Of a DNA stretch of 64,000 nucleotides, positions 26,848-36,441 are shown one piece after another. The notes beneath the pieces are model-generated. The model worked only from the letters and a program-made list of their open reading frames with translations, made no database searches and was not told where the DNA came from. Within the stretch, counting starts at the first letter, position 1, and each line of letters begins with the position of its first letter. This DNA comes from Burkholderia arboris. GTDB lineage: Bacteria; Pseudomonadota; Gammaproteobacteria; Burkholderiales; Burkholderiaceae. Both the position numbers and the translations under genes were made by a program. The stretch spans positions 32,826-96,825 of the forward strand of contig NZ_CABVPX010000031.1 of the NCBI RefSeq assembly GCF_902499125.1, read 5' to 3'.

Positions 26848-27989
26848 AGATCACCGAAATCGAAACATTCGCGGTCGCGCCGCGCTGGCAGTTCGTCAAG
26901 GTCAGCACCGACGAAGGGCTGGCCGGCTGGGGCGAGCCGATCGTCGAAGGGCGCGCGGCCACGACCGCGGCGGCCGTGCACGAACTCGCCGACTACCTGA
27001 TCGGCCGCGATCCGCGCCACATCGAGGACCTGTTCCAGGTCATGTACCGCGGCGGCTTCTATCGCGGCGGCCCGATCCTGACGAGCGCGATCTCGGGCAT
27101 CGAGCAGGCGCTGTGGGACATCAAGGCGCGCGCGCTCGGCGTGCCCGTCTACGACCTGCTCGGCGGCCCCGTGCGCGACAAGGCGCGGGTCTATGCGCAC
27201 GTGAAGGGCGACACCCCCGAAGAGATGGCCGCGAACGCGCGGCAGCTCGTCGAGGCCGGCTATACCGCGCTGAAGATGGGGGTCGTCAACGCGACCGACT
27301 GGATCGAATCGCCGGCGGCGATCGACCGCGCGGTCGCACGCTTCGGCACGGTACGCGACGCGATCGGCAAGGAAGTGGGGCTCGGCATCGACTTCCACGG
27401 CCGCGTGCGCCGCCCGGTTGCGAAGGCGCTCGCGAAAGCGCTCGCGCCGTTCGATCCGATGTTCTACGAGGAATTGCTGCTGCCCGAGCACAACGACGCG
27501 CTGCGCGAAGTCGCGCGCGACTGCGCGGTGCCGCTCGCGACGGGCGAGCGGCTGTTCACGCGCTGGCAGTTCAAGGCGCTGCTGCAGGAAGGTGTCGTCG
27601 ATATCGTGCAGCCCGACGTGAGTCATACGGGCGGTATCTGGGAGCTGCGCAAGATCGCGGCGATGGCCGAAGCGTACGACGTCGCGGTCGCACCGCATTG
27701 CCCGCTCGGCCCGCTGACGCTCGCGGCGTCGCTGCAGATCGATTTCTGCACGCCGAACGCGTTCATCCAGGAGCAGTCGACCAATGTGGCCTATCACGAC
27801 GACAACGCGATGTATGCGTACACGCGCGGCATCCCGTTCGCGTTCGACGCGGGCTACGTGGCGCGTCCGGATGCGCCGGGGCTCGGCGTCGAGATCGACG
27901 AGGAGAAGGTGAGGGCAGCCGCCGCGACCGGGCACCGCTGGCGCAACCCGGTGTGGCGCCGCGAGGATGGCTCGGTCGCCGAATGGTAA
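26844..27989 (+). CDS. dgoD: D-galactonate dehydratase
   Basis: A 381-residue enolase-superfamily dehydratase, almost exactly the length of E. coli DgoD. Metal ligands and catalytic residues fall at the family positions: Asp183 and His185 in GIDFHGRV, Glu209 in FYEELLLPEH, Glu235 in TGERLFTRW and His285 in APHCPLGP. It removes water from D-galactonate to give 2-dehydro-3-deoxy-D-galactonate. It is translationally coupled to the SDR gene and followed by the ATPase of the importer, which ties catabolism to uptake. Confidence 0.92.
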   Translation: MKITEIETFAVAPRWQFVKVSTDEGLAGWGEPIVEGRAATTAAAVHELADYLIGRDPRHIEDLFQVMYRGGFYRGGPILTSAISGIEQALWDIKARALGVPVYDLLGGPVRDKARVYAHVKGDTPEEMAANARQLVEAGYTALKMGVVNATDWIESPAAIDRAVARFGTVRDAIGKEVGLGIDFHGRVRRPVAKALAKALAPFDPMFYEELLLPEHNDALREVARDCAVPLATGERLFTRWQFKALLQEGVVDIVQPDVSHTGGIWELRKIAAMAEAYDVAVAPHCPLGPLTLAASLQIDFCTPNAFIQEQSTNVAYHDDNAMYAYTRGIPFAFDAGYVARPDAPGLGVEIDEEKVRAAAATGHRWRNPVWRREDGSVAEW

Positions 27990-28020
27990 GCGGCACGAAC
28001 GGACGAGGAGAAACGCAATC

Positions 28021-29100
<1,080 letters not shown>

Positions 29101-29119
29101 GGCCGGCTCCCGGCAGGTT

Positions 29120-29142
29120 CCGCCCGCCGCACCGGCGGGCGG
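29120..29142 (+). promoter_or_regulatory. Perfect 10-bp intercistronic stem-loop
   Basis: CCGCCCGCCG and CGGCGGGCGG form a perfect 10-base-pair stem with loop CAC, 20 bases after the ATPase stop. No T-run follows, so it is more likely an mRNA stabiliser or partial attenuator than a terminator. It would mask a ribosome site for an ATG at 29151. Confidence 0.5.
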
Positions 29143-29171
29143 CCGAACGCATGCACAAAAACAGAATTTCG

Positions 29172-30077
29172 ATGACGACAGTAAAACTGGTACAGGGCGC
29201 GAACGCGATCCTGGGTGAGGGCCCGCTCTGGTGCGAACGCTCGGCGTCGCTCTACTGGATCGACATCAAGCGCACCGCGCTCTACCGCTACACGCCCGGC
29301 CACGGGCAGACGGGCTTCTGGCTGCTGCCGGAGCTGGCCGGCTGCGTCGCAAGCGTCGACGACGGGCGGCTGCTCGTCGCGCTGAAGAGCGGCCTGCACC
29401 TGTTCGATCCCGCGCACGGCACGCTCGAACGGCTGGCCGACGCCGCGCACGCGCGGCCGTCGCTGCGCTACAACGACGGCGCGGTCGATGCGCGCGGCCG
29501 CTTCTGGGTCGGCACGATGGCCGACGACGGCGACGGACCCGGCGATCTGCATTGCTTCGAGCATGCGCGTGCGTCGCGTGTCGCGGTCGCGGGTTTCGCC
29601 TGTGCGAACGGAATGGGCTGGAGCCCGGACGGCGCAACGATGTACGTGACGGATTCCGGCCGCCGCACGATCTTCGCGTACGACTTCGACGTCGCTGCGG
29701 GGCAGTTGTCGAATGCGCGGCCGTTCGCGACGTTCGACGACGCGCGCGGCGTGCCGGACGGGCTCGCGGTCGATGCGCAAGGCGGCGTGTGGTCGGCGGT
29801 CTGGGACGGCTGGCGGCTGCATCGCTATGCGCCCGACGGCGCGCTCGACAGGGTTGTCGAGATGCCGGTGCAGCGGCCGACCAGCGTTGCGTTCGGCGGC
29901 GCCGATCGTGCGACGCTGTTCGTCACGTCGGCGTCGGTCAACGTGAGCGCGGACGGGCTGTTGCGCGGGCCGCTCGCGGGCAGCCTGTTCGAGACACGCC
30001 CGGGTGTCGCCGGGCTCGAACAGCATCGTGTTGCGCACGCATGGCTCGGTGACGCGGTCGCGGCCACGCCGCGTTGA
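29172..30077 (+). CDS. SMP-30/gluconolactonase-family lactonase
   Basis: A 301-residue six-bladed-propeller enzyme of the SMP-30/LRE family. AILGEGPLWCERSASLYWID carries the metal-binding Glu, RYNDGAVDARGRFWVGTMAD and GMGWSPDGATMYVTDSGRR supply Asn and Asp ligands, and GVPDGLAVDAQGGVW contributes another Asp. It would hydrolyse the aldonolactone made by the SDR dehydrogenase, giving the substrate of the dehydratase. The start is uncertain: ATG 29151 would add seven residues but sits directly behind a strong hairpin, so I prefer 29172. It converges on the LacI gene, 20 bases away. Confidence 0.86.
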   Translation: MTTVKLVQGANAILGEGPLWCERSASLYWIDIKRTALYRYTPGHGQTGFWLLPELAGCVASVDDGRLLVALKSGLHLFDPAHGTLERLADAAHARPSLRYNDGAVDARGRFWVGTMADDGDGPGDLHCFEHARASRVAVAGFACANGMGWSPDGATMYVTDSGRRTIFAYDFDVAAGQLSNARPFATFDDARGVPDGLAVDAQGGVWSAVWDGWRLHRYAPDGALDRVVEMPVQRPTSVAFGGADRATLFVTSASVNVSADGLLRGPLAGSLFETRPGVAGLEQHRVAHAWLGDAVAATPR

Positions 30078-30097
30078 ACGGGCAAACGGCCGGGCGG

Positions 30098-31093
30098 TCA
30101 GCGGCGCCGCGCGTCGCGCGGCCGCACCGTCGATTCGCGCACGACCAGCCGCGCATCGAGCATCGTATGCGGATCGGGCGACTTGCCGGCCAGTGCGTCG
30201 AGCAGCGTCGTCATCGCGACCTCGCCCGCGCGCTCGGTTTCGGTGTCGATCGACGTCAGCGTGGGCGACGTGAGCTTGCCGAGTTCGAGGTTGTCGAAGC
30301 CGCACACGGCGACGTCGTGCGGGATCGAGATGCCGAGCCGTTCGGCTTCCTTGATGAAGCCGGCCGCGATCATGTCGTTGTAGCAGATCACCGCGTCGGG
30401 CGGCTCGGCCGACAGCATCACCGACGCGCACACGCGCTCGCCGTCGGCCACCGTCGCGCGCGGCACGCTGAAGGTGCGCAGCGGCAGGCCGGCACGCGCG
30501 AGCACCTGCTCGGCGCCGGCGCGGCGCTCGTCGTCGCCGCGCGCGTTCGGCAGGCTGATATACGCAAAGCGCTGGTATTTCTCCATCAACAGGTGTTGCC
30601 CGAGCATCTCGCCCGCGCGGACCGGATCGGAGTACAGCGTGAGCAGGCCGTCGCGCGGCGCGGAGCCGACCGCGACGACCGGCTTGCCGAGGCTCGCGGT
30701 CCAGCGCAGGTCGTCGTCGGGCATGCTGGTGTTCAGGATCAGCCCGTCGACGCGCCGGCTCAGCTTCGTCAGCGCCGGCCGTTCGCCCTTGCGGTTCTCG
30801 TCGGCATCGACGATCAGGACGACGAAATCGTTGCGCTGCGCGATCCGGTTCACGCCCTTGACCATCGCGGTGAAGTACGGGTTGAGAATGTCCTGGATCA
30901 CGACGCCGACCGCACCCGTCTGGCCGGTGGCCATCGAGCGCGCGAGCGGGTTCGACTCGTAGCCGAGCTGCTCGATCGCCTCGGCGATGCGGCGCTCGAC
31001 GTCCGGCGAGAAGCGCTTCGTCTTGTTGATGAACTTCGAGACGGTTCCGATGGAGACGCCGGCAGCGGCGGCGACTTCGTTGATCTTGGCCAC
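30098..31093 (-). CDS. LacI-family repressor of the galactonate cluster
   Basis: A 331-residue LacI/GalR protein. The HTH and hinge occupy the first 60 residues (AKINEVAAAAGVSIGTVSKF, then NPLARSMATG), followed by the periplasmic-binding-like sensor domain (GVVIQDILNPYFTAMVKGVN; late VAVCGFDNLELGKLTSPTLT). The conserved fold starts at a GTG (31093) with no good ribosome site; no ATG is available in frame. Operators resembling its expected sites lie upstream of itself, the porin gene and the ABC operon, so it probably represses all three and itself. Confidence 0.88.
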   Translation of the reverse strand: MAKINEVAAAAGVSIGTVSKFINKTKRFSPDVERRIAEAIEQLGYESNPLARSMATGQTGAVGVVIQDILNPYFTAMVKGVNRIAQRNDFVVLIVDADENRKGERPALTKLSRRVDGLILNTSMPDDDLRWTASLGKPVVAVGSAPRDGLLTLYSDPVRAGEMLGQHLLMEKYQRFAYISLPNARGDDERRAGAEQVLARAGLPLRTFSVPRATVADGERVCASVMLSAEPPDAVICYNDMIAAGFIKEAERLGISIPHDVAVCGFDNLELGKLTSPTLTSIDTETERAGEVAMTTLLDALAGKSPDPHTMLDARLVVRESTVRPRDARRR

Positions 31094-31251
31094 GGTGAAA
31101 GTGAGTGTCAGTGCATTTTGCCGGCGAGCATAGCATGCGCGCCGGCGGCGGCGGCCGTGCGGCGGCATCGCATGCGTGCCGCGCGACCGGACTCGGTAGT
31201 ATCCCTTGGGGGGCCAGAATTTTCTTGAAAAAGCGCAATCGCGCGCCGACA

Positions 31252-31267
31252 ATGAAAACGCTTTCCC
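31252..31267. promoter_or_regulatory. LacI-type operator, imperfect copy
   Basis: ATGAAAACGCTTTCCC matches the inverse of the porin operator (GGGAAAACGCTTTCCC) at 14 of 16 positions. It lies about 160 bases upstream of the lacI start and probably serves autoregulation. Confidence 0.6.
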
Positions 31268-31355
31268 ATTTCGCGAGCATAGCACGCGTGCCTTCCGTTC
31301 GAAACGTAGCGGAAAACGACACACGACAACCGCCGCGAAATTTTTTTGCTGTTGA

Positions 31356-31371
31356 GGGAAAGCGTTTTCCC
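31356..31371. promoter_or_regulatory. LacI-type operator upstream of the porin gene
   Basis: GGGAAAGCGTTTTCCC differs from the perfect palindrome at 22843-22858 at one position and has the same AAAT flank on the right. It ends 41 bases upstream of the porin start, a usual place for repressor action. Confidence 0.72.
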
Positions 31372-31412
31372 AAATCAGACGAAACGTCAACGAAAAGCAG
31401 GAGGAGATCTTG

Positions 31413-32534
31413 ATGCGACAGTACGGGTGGATCGCGGCGCTGGCCCTGGCGGTGCCGGCGGTGGCGCAGGCTCAGTCGAGCGTCACGGTGTGGGGGCGCG
31501 TCGGCGGCGACGTGCAGTACCTGAGCGGCGTGCAGAACGGCCCGCATTCGACCGGTTCGCGCTTCTCGGAAGGCAACGACTGGGGGACGAGCATCCTCGG
31601 CATCACCGGCAAGGAGGATCTCGGCGGCGGCAACCAGGCGGTATTCTGGCTCGAGTCGTCGATCAATGCGGCGAACGGCAACTACGGCGGCGGCGTGCTG
31701 TTCCAGCGCGGCGCGTGGATCGGGTTGAAGAACGAGCGTTACGGTTTCCTGAGGCTCGGGCAGGGCTCGTTCATCAACAGCTATATCTGGTCGTACGATC
31801 CGCTGCTCGAGGAGAACTACTCGGTCGAATCGCTGACGTCGTACCGCAATGGCCCGAAGCTGTCGAACGGGATCCGCTACGAATCGCCGAAGTTCGGCGG
31901 CTTCTCGTTCGCGCTGCAGGCGAACCTCGGCAACAGCTCGAACGGCTGGCTGCGCGGCTCGCCGAACAATGTCGGCGCGACGGGCCTGTCCGACGGCGCG
32001 ACGGTGGCCTATACGCACGGCGACTTCGAAGTGCGCGCCATCTGGAACGAGATCCGCAACCAGTACGGCCGCGAGGACAACCTGTTCACCGCGTCGCAGG
32101 AAGCGTTCATCGGCGTGCGCGAGCGCTTCGGCCCGGCGCTGGTGCAACTCGGCTATACGCGCTACAGCGCGCCCGATACGCCGGCCGGCCTGTCGCGTAC
32201 CGCGAACTACTACTGGGGCGGCCTGACGTACGACGCGACGCCGTTCCTGCATCTGCAGGGCGCCGTCTACTCGATGAAGATCGACGCGGGCCAGTGGACC
32301 GCCGACCACAGCGGCGAGGGGCGCTCGGCGATCATCGGGCTCGGCACGATGTACGACCTGTCCAAGCGCACGTTCCTGTATGCGACGGCCGCGCACGTGT
32401 TCAACAGCGCGAACGCGAACCTGGGCGTGAACCCGCAGTCGCCGGGGCTCGGCAACGGTAACGGGCTGGGTGCGTCGCCGATGCCGGGGCACGGACAGAC
32501 GGGCATCTATGCGGGGATCGAGACGCTCTTCTGA
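31413..32534 (+). CDS. Gram-negative porin
   Basis: A 373-residue outer-membrane porin of the beta-proteobacterial type. Signal peptide MRQYGWIAALALAVPAVAQA is followed by QSSVTVWGRVGGDVQYLSG, the usual first strand; GLKNERYGFLRLGQGSF is the conserved constriction-region turn; the chain ends GIYAGIETLF with the terminal phenylalanine needed for outer-membrane assembly. AGGAGGAGAT precedes the ATG. LacI control and position suggest it admits the sugar or oligosaccharide handled by the cluster. Confidence 0.9.
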   Translation: MRQYGWIAALALAVPAVAQAQSSVTVWGRVGGDVQYLSGVQNGPHSTGSRFSEGNDWGTSILGITGKEDLGGGNQAVFWLESSINAANGNYGGGVLFQRGAWIGLKNERYGFLRLGQGSFINSYIWSYDPLLEENYSVESLTSYRNGPKLSNGIRYESPKFGGFSFALQANLGNSSNGWLRGSPNNVGATGLSDGATVAYTHGDFEVRAIWNEIRNQYGREDNLFTASQEAFIGVRERFGPALVQLGYTRYSAPDTPAGLSRTANYYWGGLTYDATPFLHLQGAVYSMKIDAGQWTADHSGEGRSAIIGLGTMYDLSKRTFLYATAAHVFNSANANLGVNPQSPGLGNGNGLGASPMPGHGQTGIYAGIETLF

Positions 32535-32583
32535 TCCAGGCCGAATCATGCAGCGAGCCGCAACCGTCAAACAGAGGAATCCT

Positions 32584-33711
32584 ATGCAAGATGCAACACC
32601 ACGTGCCAGCGGGCAATCGCCGTTGCCACGCCTGATCGCACTCGACTGGGGCACCACGTCGCTGCGCGCGTACCTGATGGCGGACGCGCGCACCGTGCTC
32701 GACGAACGCGCCGCGCCGAAAGGCGTGATGCAGATCGGCGGCGCGGGCGTTGCGATCGCCGACGCTTGCGATGACGCGTTCGAGAGCGTCTGCGGCGCGT
32801 GGCTCGATGCGTGGCCGGACTTGCCGGTCGTCGCGGCCGGCATGGTCGGCAGTGCGCAGGGCTGGCGCGAGGCGCCGTACGCGGACGTGCCGATCGATGC
32901 GGTGCGGCTCGGCGCGTCGCTGCAGCCGGTACACGCGCGGCGCGGCGCGATCGTGCACATCGTGCCGGGGCTGATCCAGCGCGGCGAACTCGCGAACGTG
33001 ATGCGCGGCGAGGAGACGCAGATCGTCGGCGCGCTGCATGCGGGCGGCGCGGCGCACGACTCGGCGCCTGCCCGGTGGATCGGGTTGCCGGGCACGCATT
33101 CGAAATGGGTTGCCGTGCGCGGCTCGCGCATCGAGCGCTTCCGCACGTTCATGACCGGCGAGCTGTACGCGCTGCTGTGCACGCACAGCCTGCTCGGCCG
33201 CACGATGCGGCCGCCGGCCGCGTTCGCGCGCGATGCATTCGAGCGCGGCGTGCACGCGGCGCAGGCCGGCCATGCGACGGGGCTGCTCGCGACGATCTTC
33301 GGCAGCCGCGCGCGGCTGCTGGCCGGCGAACTGGCGGCCGACGAGCAGCGCGACTACCTGTCCGGCGTGCTGATCGGGCATGAGCTTGCGGGGCTTGCCG
33401 CGGAAGGCGACGGGCCGGGCGCCGAAGCAGGCGCCGGCGCGCCGCGACCGATGCTGATTGGCGATGCCGCGTTGTGCTCGCGTTACCGGCACGCGGCGTC
33501 GTTGTTCGGCTGGCCGCCGGTGGACACGATCGACGGCGCGGCGGCGGCCGGTTTGTGGGTGCTGGCCGAGCGGGCAGGGCTGTTGCCCGCGGCAAGCGAG
33601 GGGGCGCCGGTTCGTCTGGACGAACCGGCTGCCGGAATGGGCGGACGGCATGCGGAGCGACCGGCGGTCGACCCGGTGCCGGATCACGAATGCAATATTT
33701 CGGGAGACTGA
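32584..33711 (+). CDS. dgoK: 2-dehydro-3-deoxygalactonokinase
   Basis: A 375-residue sugar-acid kinase. ALDWGTTSLRAYLMAD near residue 20 is the N-terminal phosphate loop of DgoK, VVAAGMVGSAQGWREAPY and RGEETQIVGAL are family blocks, and GLPGTHSKWV is the diagnostic DgoK motif. It phosphorylates 2-dehydro-3-deoxy-D-galactonate, the DgoD product, at C6. It lies 49 bases after the porin gene. The C-terminus is about 50 residues longer than needed for the fold and rich in Pro, Ala and Gly. No aldolase gene (dgoA) follows. Confidence 0.9.
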   Translation: MQDATPRASGQSPLPRLIALDWGTTSLRAYLMADARTVLDERAAPKGVMQIGGAGVAIADACDDAFESVCGAWLDAWPDLPVVAAGMVGSAQGWREAPYADVPIDAVRLGASLQPVHARRGAIVHIVPGLIQRGELANVMRGEETQIVGALHAGGAAHDSAPARWIGLPGTHSKWVAVRGSRIERFRTFMTGELYALLCTHSLLGRTMRPPAAFARDAFERGVHAAQAGHATGLLATIFGSRARLLAGELAADEQRDYLSGVLIGHELAGLAAEGDGPGAEAGAGAPRPMLIGDAALCSRYRHAASLFGWPPVDTIDGAAAAGLWVLAERAGLLPAASEGAPVRLDEPAAGMGGRHAERPAVDPVPDHECNISGD

Positions 33712-33713
33712 CT

Positions 33714-35489
33714 TTGAAACACTGGAAGATTGTCGCAGCGCCGCTGATCGGCGCGCTGGCCGCATGCGGCGGTGGAGAATCGGCGGACGGCGTGGCGGGG
33801 CAGCAGCTTGCCGCCGCGTCCGTGGCCGGGCAGGCCGGCGGCGCGACGCCCGGCACGCTGCACGTCGACTGTTCGCTCGGCGCGAATGGAACGGGATCGC
33901 CCGCGACGCTCGGCACCCCGGCCAATCCGATCCGCGATCTCGCGACGCTGAACCGGATCGTACTCGCACCCGGCACGCACGTGCGCTTCAAGCGCGGCAC
34001 CACCTGCAACGGCAGCTTTACGCCCGCGCCGGGCAGTACCGGCGCGGCCGGCGCACCGATCGTCGTCGATGCATACGGCGACCCGAAGGCATCGCGCCCC
34101 GTCATCGCGGCCGGCTGTGCGGATACGACGGCCGACCCCGACCAGTCGATCACCGAGCAGCACAAGACGCCCAACGGATTCAGCGGCTATTACTCGCTGT
34201 GCAAGACGGACAACCCGACCGTGAACCGCGCGGCGATCTATCTGTACAACACGCAGTACTGGGAGATCCGTTCGCTGGAACTGACCAACGATGCGACGAC
34301 CGTCGGCGGCCGCCTCGGGCTGTACGTGCGGCTCGAGGATTACGGCACGGGCAGCCACTACCATGTCGACGACGTGTACGTGCATCACGTTCGCGGCTAT
34401 CTGAAGGATGTCGCCGGCAATACGGTCGGCTCGTACAAGACGACCGGCGGGATGCTGTTCGAGGTGACGCGCGACAACGAAGTCGTCGGCACGAAGGAGA
34501 AGCCGACCAACTTCGACGACATCGCGGTCGAGAACAGCGAAATCTACGCCGTCGATGCGGTCGCACTGTCGACGCGCTCCGCGTGGATGTGCCGCGAAGG
34601 CGGTGCGCCGTGCGGCGACTATCCGCCGTACAAGGGCAATCCGGCCTACCTGACGAATCCGGCCACGCAGGCGGCGTCGGACTACTTCCCGATGACGCGC
34701 GTCGTGCTGCGCAACAACCTGATCCACAACGTCGGCGGCGACGGCATCATCGTGCGCACGGCAACCGCGCCGAAGGTCGAGGCGAACCACCTGTACGACA
34801 TCTGGATGCGCGCACCGGGCAACAGCGCCGGCGCGTGGGCGATCAACACCGACGATGCGCTGTTCCAGTACAACGAAGTCAACGGCGTGCGGTTGCAGAA
34901 CAACATCGAAGCCGGCGACGGGATGGCGTTCGACGCGGATCTCGGCACGCGCAACACGCGCGTGGCTGCGAACTTCAGCCACGACAACGACGGCGGGCTG
35001 ATGCTGTTCTGCGGATGCGGTTCCGACGGCCTGGGCCACACGGCGCAGGAGACGGGGGCAATCGTCGAAAACAACCTGAGCCTGAACGACAAGCGGCGGA
35101 TCATCTCGGCGGCGGGATCGGCCGATTCCGTCGTGCGCGACAACGTCGTGATCACGCGTACGCCGGGGCTGGTGACGCCGATCGTCGAGAACCTCAGCTA
35201 TGCGAACGCGTTCCAGGTGACGGGCAACCGCTTCTACAACGCTTCGGATAGCGGCGCGATCTACCGGACGAAGAATGCGCAAGGCAGCTACGCGAACATC
35301 GTGTGGAGCGGCAACGCGTACTTCGGTTATGCGGCGGATTCCGAGTTCACCGGGCCGAACTATCGCCACGGTGCGCAGCCCGACACGGTGCTGCCGTTCG
35401 CCGGACAGGACGTGGACGCGGTCGCCGGTGCCTGGTTGCGCGACAGCGGGTTCGACCGGCACAAGTACCGCGCGCCGCACGCGCGATGA
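33714..35489 (+). CDS. Lipoprotein with right-handed parallel beta-helix repeats
   Basis: A 591-residue surface or periplasmic lipoprotein. I place the start at TTG 33714, giving MKHWKIVAAPLIGALAACGG with a good lipobox and GGGAG upstream; an ATG at 33690 would precede the signal with 8 extra residues inside dgoK. The mature part has repeated beta-helix turns such as RVVLRNNLIHNVGGDGIIVR, VRLQNNIEAGDG, IVENNLSLND and VVRDNVVITR. Such helices occur in pectate lyases and other polysaccharide-cleaving enzymes. Its place after dgoK suggests it acts on a galactose- or galacturonate-containing polymer; activity is not proven by any motif I can see. Confidence 0.8.
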   Translation: MKHWKIVAAPLIGALAACGGGESADGVAGQQLAAASVAGQAGGATPGTLHVDCSLGANGTGSPATLGTPANPIRDLATLNRIVLAPGTHVRFKRGTTCNGSFTPAPGSTGAAGAPIVVDAYGDPKASRPVIAAGCADTTADPDQSITEQHKTPNGFSGYYSLCKTDNPTVNRAAIYLYNTQYWEIRSLELTNDATTVGGRLGLYVRLEDYGTGSHYHVDDVYVHHVRGYLKDVAGNTVGSYKTTGGMLFEVTRDNEVVGTKEKPTNFDDIAVENSEIYAVDAVALSTRSAWMCREGGAPCGDYPPYKGNPAYLTNPATQAASDYFPMTRVVLRNNLIHNVGGDGIIVRTATAPKVEANHLYDIWMRAPGNSAGAWAINTDDALFQYNEVNGVRLQNNIEAGDGMAFDADLGTRNTRVAANFSHDNDGGLMLFCGCGSDGLGHTAQETGAIVENNLSLNDKRRIISAAGSADSVVRDNVVITRTPGLVTPIVENLSYANAFQVTGNRFYNASDSGAIYRTKNAQGSYANIVWSGNAYFGYAADSEFTGPNYRHGAQPDTVLPFAGQDVDAVAGAWLRDSGFDRHKYRAPHAR

Positions 35490-35666
35490 CGGGCCGGGCG
35501 CGGGCGTCGATGCGTGGCGCCCGGTGCCCGGCGCGTGCGTCGTCCGGTCGCGGGCCGGACGCCCGCCGGCTTGATCGTCGTCAACATCCGGGCCCGCCGT
35601 CGGCCGATGATGGTGACATGGCCGCGCGCGACAGGGCGCGCGGCAGTTCACCCCAGCGAGGTTCGC
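35490..35666. other. Intergenic region before the universal stress gene
   Basis: A 177-base GC-rich stretch between the beta-helix lipoprotein gene and the universal stress gene. No LacI-type operator is present, so the sugar regulon appears to end here. No clear promoter or terminator is seen. Confidence 0.35.
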
Positions 35667-36146
35667 ATGTACAAGAAGATCATGGTGGCCGTCGACGGCA
35701 GTGCTTCGTCGAAACAGGCGCTTGCCGAGGCCGTGAAAGTGGCGCTGGCGAGCGACACGCACGTCAGCGTCGTGTATGTGGTCGACAAGTCGGTGCTGTT
35801 CACGTACGCGGGACGTTTCGATCCGCACGCGCTCGTCGAGGAAATCCGCGACGACGGGCGCAAGGTGCTGCGTGAAGCCGAACAGATCGTCGCGCTGGCC
35901 GGCGCGAAAGGCGAAGCCGAACTCGTCGAGACCGAGAGCATCGGCGAGGACATCGCGGAGCGCCTGCAGCGCTACGTGAAGGAGCACGGGATCGATCTCG
36001 CGGTGGTCGGCACGCACGGGCGGCGCGGGATCCGGCGCGTGCTGCTCGGCAGCGTCGCCGAGCGCTTCGTGCGCGGCTCCAAGTGCCCGGTGCTGCTGAT
36101 TCGCGGCGACGATGCCGACGAAGCGGCGGCCGCGGCTGCGGCGTAA
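35667..36146 (+). CDS. Universal stress protein (UspA family)
   Basis: A 159-residue UspA-fold protein. MYKKIMVAVDGSASSKQALA is the start strand and Walker-like loop, and VVGTHGRRGIRRVLLGSVAE matches the G-2x-G-9x-G-S/T ATP-binding motif of nucleotide-binding Usps, followed by the final strand CPVLLIRG. Such proteins support survival under starvation or low oxygen; the nar operon lies 2.5 kb downstream. The C-terminus ends in a run of alanines. GCGAGG precedes the ATG. Confidence 0.88.
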   Translation: MYKKIMVAVDGSASSKQALAEAVKVALASDTHVSVVYVVDKSVLFTYAGRFDPHALVEEIRDDGRKVLREAEQIVALAGAKGEAELVETESIGEDIAERLQRYVKEHGIDLAVVGTHGRRGIRRVLLGSVAERFVRGSKCPVLLIRGDDADEAAAAAAA

Positions 36147-36161
36147 CGCGGTGTTCGAGCG

Positions 36162-36353
36162 ATGATCCGCCGCCAGTACCGCATCGTCGTCGCGGCGATC
36201 GCCGTGTTCGTGTCGCTCGTGGGGATGATGGCCGTCGTAACGGGGCTGCTGTTCGACGAAGCGATGGCGCTGCGTGGCGGCGCGATCGCATTGATCGTCG
36301 GTGTGGCCGGCTTCGTCGTGATGCTCAATCCGGGCGCGAAAGGCGAGGAATGA
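36162..36353 (+). CDS. Small two-helix membrane protein
   Basis: A 63-residue protein with two hydrophobic segments (VVAAIAVFVSLVGMMAVVTG and GGAIALIVGVAGFVVML) and a basic N-terminus (MIRRQYR), so both ends are probably cytoplasmic. It starts 15 bases after the universal stress protein gene and is likely cotranscribed with it. I recognise no family. Confidence 0.6.
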   Translation: MIRRQYRIVVAAIAVFVSLVGMMAVVTGLLFDEAMALRGGAIALIVGVAGFVVMLNPGAKGEE

Positions 36354-36441
36354 CGCGGGGAGGCTGCGTCTTTCCTTGAGGGAACGCGTGCAGGCACTAT
36401 CGTGCTCGAAGAACGACAACAACAACGAGAGCGCGACAACA

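Larger units (their letters stand above)
31094..31412. other. Divergent lacI-porin regulatory region
   Basis: A 319-base gap between the LacI and porin genes with two LacI-type operators (31252-31267 and 31356-31371) about 104 bases apart centre to centre, near ten helical turns, which would allow DNA looping. No coding potential is seen. Confidence 0.6.
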
